Below, piece by piece: positions 27,390 through 32,009 of a DNA stretch of 32,009 nucleotides (position 1 is its first letter; every line of letters begins with the position of its first letter). The stretch covers positions 1 through 32,009 of the forward strand of contig CAMOQV010000004.1 in the NCBI GenBank assembly GCA_946623205.1, read 5' to 3'. This DNA comes from an uncultured Clostridia bacterium. Its GTDB lineage: Bacteria > Bacillota > Clostridia > Christensenellales > UBA3700. The notes under the pieces were generated by a model that was given only the letters and a program-made list of their open reading frames with translations, ran no database searches and was not told where the DNA came from. Both the position numbers and the translations under genes were made by a program.

Positions 27390-29126
27390 TTATTGAATAG
27401 TTGCTGTTGATGTAGATATAACTGTTACACTTCCAGAATATGAAGATGCATTATTGTATGTAATCGATTGTCCTCCAGCTGTTACAGTAAATGTCCCTGA
27501 TGCAGTTCCTTTAGATAAAGTCGTTTTAGTCATTGAACTATATCTTATAGCATTTGAAAAATATCCAATAACAATAACTGTTCCGCCACTAATTGTGATT
27601 GATCCATCCGCATCCAATGGAGATGCCATCTCTTGGTTTGGACCACGAGTAATTAAAATTCCTCCTGTTATCGTAACTGTTCCGTTTGAATCAACACCAT
27701 CTGTATCGCCATTTGCAGATACTGTTACATCCAATCTTCCGCCAGAGATATTGATTTGTGAAGATGCATTAACGCCATCATCATCACCACATACAGCGAC
27801 TTCGCCTCCAGATATATTTATTATCTTACCTTCAAGCCCTTCGTGAGATTCCGATACAACAACGCTGCCTCCTGAGATGTTCAATGTTCCATCTGCATGA
27901 ATTCCATCATCACTTGCTTTAATCTTTAGAGTGCCACCTTCGATATATATATTTGCACTAGCTTTTACACCAGAATCTAATGTGTCATTATTTGTATGCA
28001 AACCATCATCGTATGTATATGTAAATATAGTTCCATCGCTAATCTTAATATATTCGTTTGCTTTAATACCTTTTGCGCTATCTTCAGCTTTAGCTGCTTG
28101 TGATGTTCCACCAGAAAATCCGCCGCCCATAAAGCCACCGCCTGGGCCCATATATCCACCTCCTGGACCAGCTAAAGATAATGATTCTTCTGATGTGCTT
28201 AGAGAGTTATTAGAATAAGACGAATAGATATTTGTGTAAATGTCAATTACTGGCGTATATGTATTACCATCTTCATCTGTAGATGAGCTAATCTCTACAG
28301 CATATGCTGCATCAATTCCATCCCCGTATGAATTAATTGTTATTGTACCGCCTAAGATATAGATATATCCTTGTTGATTACCTTTAGAACTAATTTCTGA
28401 ATTTGAAGTTCTAATACCATTATTGCCACATACAATACCAATTGTTGGATCTTCTTCAATTGTTACCTTATCGTTACCCTTTATTCCATTATCCATAGCT
28501 TTAACAAGCAATGTTAAATTTTGGACTGTAACATTATCTTTTCCGTGGATTCCACTATTATGGGTAGATGTAACAGTTAACGTTCCTTTACCACTAACCT
28601 TTAAATTGCCATTTTTAACAAATATTGCAGAATCGCCTATTGTTTCATCTGTTGTTTCCGAATAATCTACAGTTCTTAAATCATAAATATAATTTAGAGT
28701 TTCTTTTTTTGCTTTTATTGTTACTTTATCGCAATCTTCAACAAATATTGGAGAAACGCTAGATGATGATATAGAAACATTTTCCAAAACAAGTTCAACT
28801 TCGCAATCGCTGGCATTAATATATATTTGTCCATTTTCAAGTTTGCCAGATGCGGTATATGTACCTGCAGCAGTAATTGTATAAACGCCATTTACCGCCT
28901 CAATTGCAGTTCCGTTTTCATCTATTAATGAAAAATCTCCGCTAATTTCATCTTCCTCTATTTCTATCTCTTGAGTACTTCCTTCAACATCTTGTATAGA
29001 TATAGATGGGGTTGATGATTGAGATTTTGAAGTGTTTGTATTTGCTGATGTTGCCTCTGCGCACCCAACAAATACAAATACAGTAATTAACATAATTGCT
29101 AAGATAATAATGCTATATTTTTTCAT
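27390..29126 (-). CDS. Lipoprotein with Cthe_2159-type carbohydrate-binding beta-helix domain
   Basis: Lipobox signal MKKYSIIILAIMLITVFVFVGC; ITAAGTYTASGKLENGQIYINASDCEVELVLENVSISSSSVSPIFVE, GNLKVSGKGTLTVTSTHNSGIHGKDNVTVQ, repeated DDGI/DDGV rungs; ATG at 29126 with AAGGAGAG. Confidence 0.85.
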   Translation of the reverse strand: MKKYSIIILAIMLITVFVFVGCAEATSANTNTSKSQSSTPSISIQDVEGSTQEIEIEEDEISGDFSLIDENGTAIEAVNGVYTITAAGTYTASGKLENGQIYINASDCEVELVLENVSISSSSVSPIFVEDCDKVTIKAKKETLNYIYDLRTVDYSETTDETIGDSAIFVKNGNLKVSGKGTLTVTSTHNSGIHGKDNVTVQNLTLLVKAMDNGIKGNDKVTIEEDPTIGIVCGNNGIRTSNSEISSKGNQQGYIYILGGTITINSYGDGIDAAYAVEISSSTDEDGNTYTPVIDIYTNIYSSYSNNSLSTSEESLSLAGPGGGYMGPGGGFMGGGFSGGTSQAAKAEDSAKGIKANEYIKISDGTIFTYTYDDGLHTNNDTLDSGVKASANIYIEGGTLKIKASDDGIHADGTLNISGGSVVVSESHEGLEGKIINISGGEVAVCGDDDGVNASSQINISGGRLDVTVSANGDTDGVDSNGTVTITGGILITRGPNQEMASPLDADGSITISGGTVIVIGYFSNAIRYSSMTKTTLSKGTASGTFTVTAGGQSITYNNASSYSGSVTVISTSTATIQ

Positions 29127-29221
29127 GCTCTCTCCTTCAAACAAAAGCCAGCGCTTTTATTTTTCTGGTTTTATTATCCTTAGCGAAACTAAATATTAGT
29201 TAAATATGGAAATAAAAAAAA

Positions 29222-29298
29222 TGGTCGGAGTGAGAAGACTCGAACTTCCGGCCTTATGGTCCCGAACCATACGCGCTACCAAACTGCGCTACACCCCG
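29222..29298 (-). tRNA. tRNA-Pro (anticodon CGG), CCA encoded
   Basis: - strand CGGGGTG TA GCGCAGTTTGGTAGCGC G TATGG-TTCGGGA-CCATA AGGCC GGAAG-TTCGAGT-CTTCT CACTCCG A CCA, followed by T-run. Confidence 0.95.
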
Positions 29299-29300
29299 AT

Positions 29301-30407
29301 TTATGAGACGGCAAAATCTCTATCTAATACTATATTAACATTAAATCCAGGATTTTTTTGTTGGATTTTAGACTTAATTTCCGCATACACTTGATCTTCG
29401 TCTTTTGTATCAAAATCAATAATTATATCTATAGATATTATCTTTTGCGCAAAGTCACAATAAAAACCATGAGTTTGAATTACTTGCTTATACTCTGATA
29501 CGATTTCATCAATTTCTTTTTTGATACGAGCAGCTTCGCCATTATCTTCATTTTGAGCGTAGATTCCAACAGTCATTATTGTGTTATATTTTTCATAGCA
29601 CATTCCTGCAATTTTTCTTTCGATTGCTTGAATCTCTTTTGCTGTCATTGCATCATTAACTTCGATATGAACTGATGCGATATTTTTATCATTTCCATAA
29701 TTATTTATGATTAAATCATAAACACCCAAGACTCCATCGAACTCAGATATCTCTTGAATTAATTGTTTATTTAATTCAGTTTCACTTCTTTCACCAATAA
29801 TTTTTGATATTGATTCTCTAAATACATCAATAGATGACTTGATTATAAACAAACCAATTGCAATACCTATATATCCTTCTAAAGAAATGCCTGCAAAATA
29901 TGCAACTATTGCACCAATCAATGTACCACACGACAAGACGCTATCTAATAGTGCGTCAAGACCGCTTGCACTTAATGCATCTGAATTTAACGATTTTCCT
30001 TTATATTTAAAAAATATACCAAGGCCAATTTTAGCCAAAATAGCAATTGAAATAATGATAAAAGAATAAATATCGTAAGTTGCCACTTCGCCCGCAATTA
30101 AGCTCTTTATGGCTTCATATACAGCTAAAAAACCTGCAGAGAAAATAACTACACCTATAATTGATGAGGTTAGATATTCTATTCTTCCAAATCCATATGG
30201 GTGTTTTTTGTTTGGCTTTTTATTTGCTAATTTTGTTCCGATAATTGTAATAACGCTAGATAGAGCGTCGGTTAAGTTATTTACAGCATCTAAAATAATT
30301 GAAACTGCGCCAGCCAAAAGACCAATAATTGCTTTTGCTACAACCAACAAAACATTTCCGCATATTCCAACAACGCTGGTTTTTACTATTTCTTTTTCTC
30401 TATTCAT
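29301..30407 (-). CDS. Cation diffusion facilitator (CDF) family transporter
   Basis: SIILDAVNNLTDALSSVITIIGTKLANKKPNKKHPYGFGRIEYLTSSIIG; TM segments then cytoplasmic domain with VHIEVND. Confidence 0.92.
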   Translation of the reverse strand: MNREKEIVKTSVVGICGNVLLVVAKAIIGLLAGAVSIILDAVNNLTDALSSVITIIGTKLANKKPNKKHPYGFGRIEYLTSSIIGVVIFSAGFLAVYEAIKSLIAGEVATYDIYSFIIISIAILAKIGLGIFFKYKGKSLNSDALSASGLDALLDSVLSCGTLIGAIVAYFAGISLEGYIGIAIGLFIIKSSIDVFRESISKIIGERSETELNKQLIQEISEFDGVLGVYDLIINNYGNDKNIASVHIEVNDAMTAKEIQAIERKIAGMCYEKYNTIMTVGIYAQNEDNGEAARIKKEIDEIVSEYKQVIQTHGFYCDFAQKIISIDIIIDFDTKDEDQVYAEIKSKIQQKNPGFNVNIVLDRDFAVS

Positions 30408-30408
30408 T

Positions 30409-31836
30409 TTATGCGCCTAATCCACCAACGCTATTCATAAGAGTATTAATAGAATTAATAACTATTTCGTATACACCTTCCATATATACAAGCACAAATA
30501 AACCTACGCCAACGATTGGCACGATTATATCTATAGAAGGATTTTTGTGATTCTTCGTATATGAGAACAATAATACGATTGGAATAGTAAAGAACAAACC
30601 TACGCACTGTCCTATACCAATAGACTGTGCATACGACAAGACGACTTCTGTATCAAATCCTTGCAATTGTCCAACGACAAGGAATATTGTCATTGTTAAT
30701 AAATCTATAACTGAGAATATTGCGAACAATACACTAACTTGAATAGAAAACGATAATGAATTTCTATTTGTTCTTAAGAATTGTTCGTATTCTCTACGAG
30801 AAGCACCAAGATTGATAAACAATCTTTCTCTATACTTAATCCATAATGAAATAATTATGAATATAATGTGTACATATGGAGATTTTGTTGTTAAGAATGG
30901 ATATACATCAATTGGTAAAAAGATCTCATCATTAGCGCCTAACCAACGTACAACATATGAAGCTATAGATAATAGCAATGGCAAAATACACATTGCTCTA
31001 AAGATCCACATCTTCTTGCCTTGGAAATACTTCTTTGGCGTATAGTTAATAAAGAAATTAAACGCAGTTAACACACATAAATCTGAGAAAATATTTACTT
31101 GTACTTTTTGTCCAACAAGCAATCCGATTAACTGAGCCGTAGCCTTTGCTTCTACGCCCATTGCCGTCATTACAGAAATCGCATATCTTCTAAACACAAA
31201 TACTTCGAAAATCGCTATTCCCAAATATGACATGATATAAAAACTCAACATATTTAGATGGCTTCTATTTCTATTTAGGATATAAGCAAACGTAGCCACT
31301 AAGAATAATGGCATAGACATATCGGCAACTTCGTGTAGAACAGTTGCGCTGCCACCCATAAAGAATAGCCAGTTATATGCATTTTCATTAGCATTATGTA
31401 ATAACACAATTTGAGAAACAGCAATTGCTAACCAAGCAAATGCTCTTAAATATCTATACGAGAAAATTCCCCTATATTTAATATCTACAGGATTTAATAA
31501 TCTCTTTCTTAATCTTGCATATTTCTTTTCTTTTCTTGGTGAAAGTTTTTTAGGAACTGGTTGAGCTTCTGGTACAGCTTCAGTTGTGCTTTCTTCTGTA
31601 ATAGGATGCATGTATTCTAAAACTGCACTGCCTAAGTGCAAATCCTCAACACCATTTTGATCGTTAACAGAGACATCTTCCGCAACAGTTTCTACAGGCT
31701 GTGCATCTTCTACTTTTTCAAGATCGTTTGGCTCGCTTGCCTCACATGCCAAAAGCGCAGCTTGTAATTCACTCATTTCTTCAGCTGCTTTTGTCTCTTC
31801 TATAATTGGTGTTATTTCTTTCTTCTTTCTTCCCAT
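30409..31836 (-). CDS. Multi-pass membrane protein of unknown function with ~125-aa charged, low-complexity N-terminal extension
   Basis: MGRKKKEITPIIEETKAAEEMSELQ... then KKLSPRKEKKYARLRKRLLNPVDIKYRGIFSYRYLRAFAWLAIAVSQ and several hydrophobic helices; no family recognised. Confidence 0.8.
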   Translation of the reverse strand: MGRKKKEITPIIEETKAAEEMSELQAALLACEASEPNDLEKVEDAQPVETVAEDVSVNDQNGVEDLHLGSAVLEYMHPITEESTTEAVPEAQPVPKKLSPRKEKKYARLRKRLLNPVDIKYRGIFSYRYLRAFAWLAIAVSQIVLLHNANENAYNWLFFMGGSATVLHEVADMSMPLFLVATFAYILNRNRSHLNMLSFYIMSYLGIAIFEVFVFRRYAISVMTAMGVEAKATAQLIGLLVGQKVQVNIFSDLCVLTAFNFFINYTPKKYFQGKKMWIFRAMCILPLLLSIASYVVRWLGANDEIFLPIDVYPFLTTKSPYVHIIFIIISLWIKYRERLFINLGASRREYEQFLRTNRNSLSFSIQVSVLFAIFSVIDLLTMTIFLVVGQLQGFDTEVVLSYAQSIGIGQCVGLFFTIPIVLLFSYTKNHKNPSIDIIVPIVGVGLFVLVYMEGVYEIVINSINTLMNSVGGLGA

Positions 31837-31881
31837 GAATCCCTTAACACTATATTATTTATTATATATTATTTAAAGAAA

Positions 31882-31910
31882 ATTGCCACATTTTCCTATT
31901 ATGTGGCAGT
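31882..31910 (-). terminator. Terminator between tRNA-Arg and the membrane-protein gene
   Basis: On - strand TGCCACAT-AATAGGAAA-ATGTGGCA followed by ATTTTCTTT. Confidence 0.7.
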
Positions 31911-31955
31911 CATTGTAGGTTCATCGGCTAAATTACTATTAAATCTTACTTAAAT

Positions 31956-32009
31956 TGGTGCACCTATGTGGAGTCGAACCACAATCGCTCGCGCCGGAGG
32001 CGAGTGCTC
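31956..32009 (-). tRNA. tRNA-Arg (anticodon CCG), 5' part beyond the window
   Basis: - strand ...CTCGC-CTCCGGC-GCGAG CGAT TGTGG-TTCGACT-CCACA TAGGTGC A CCA. Confidence 0.85.

Noticed and set aside
27600-28200. Possible DNA tandem repeat in the lipoprotein gene
   Set aside because: Repetition is at protein level (beta-helix rungs) with divergent codons; no clean DNA repeat unit
27977-28218. ORFs overlapping the Gly-rich part of the lipoprotein (27931-28218 +, 27977-28159 -)
   Set aside because: Composition artefacts of GGN/CCN repeats; PPP-rich translation is the antisense of the Gly-rich loop
1-32009. CRISPR arrays, prophage, transposons, defence islands, BGCs
   Set aside because: No regularly spaced repeats, integrase, transposase or modular biosynthetic genes seen in any of the main frames

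Overview
AT-rich chromosomal window from a Clostridia-like Firmicute (inference from gene content and codon use). It is mostly housekeeping. Contents in order: 3' end of groEL; galK-lgt-pncB operon (-) divergent from galT (+); dnaX-ybaB-recR (-); a GPH-family sugar symporter; an operon of a full-length PurL/FGAM-synthase homologue, recX and nnr; a hydrolase-parE-parC-like operon; a WYL regulator; an RlmI-like methyltransferase; a two-component system; a LURP-one-related protein; a Cthe_2159-like beta-helix lipoprotein; tRNA-Pro(CGG); a CDF transporter; an unrecognised membrane protein; and the 3' part of tRNA-Arg(CCG). I saw no CRISPR array, prophage, transposon or rRNA. The standout is the PurL homologue at 13072..16722. 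It is an intact open frame of about 1.2k codons that keeps the architecture of the Firmicute-type long PurL, but the sequence signatures of both catalytic centres are gone. In the synthetase half SDHCRHTTF has become SDRVRHTTF, ETHNHPTE has become ETDNSQTE, and the GG.TGRDG.GGATG loop is missing. In the glutaminase half GICNGFQ has become GIGSGFK and GHSER has become GNSER. The second-half IGGKDSMSG motif is well preserved. This looks like a selectively maintained purine-enzyme pseudoenzyme, translationally coupled to recX and nnr. Other points: a hairpin between the dnaX Shine-Dalgarno and start codon, a palindrome in the gal divergent promoter, a structured intergenic region with a 14-aa sORF, a tRNA starting 2 nt after a transporter stop codon, and recurrent TAATG stop/start fusions.
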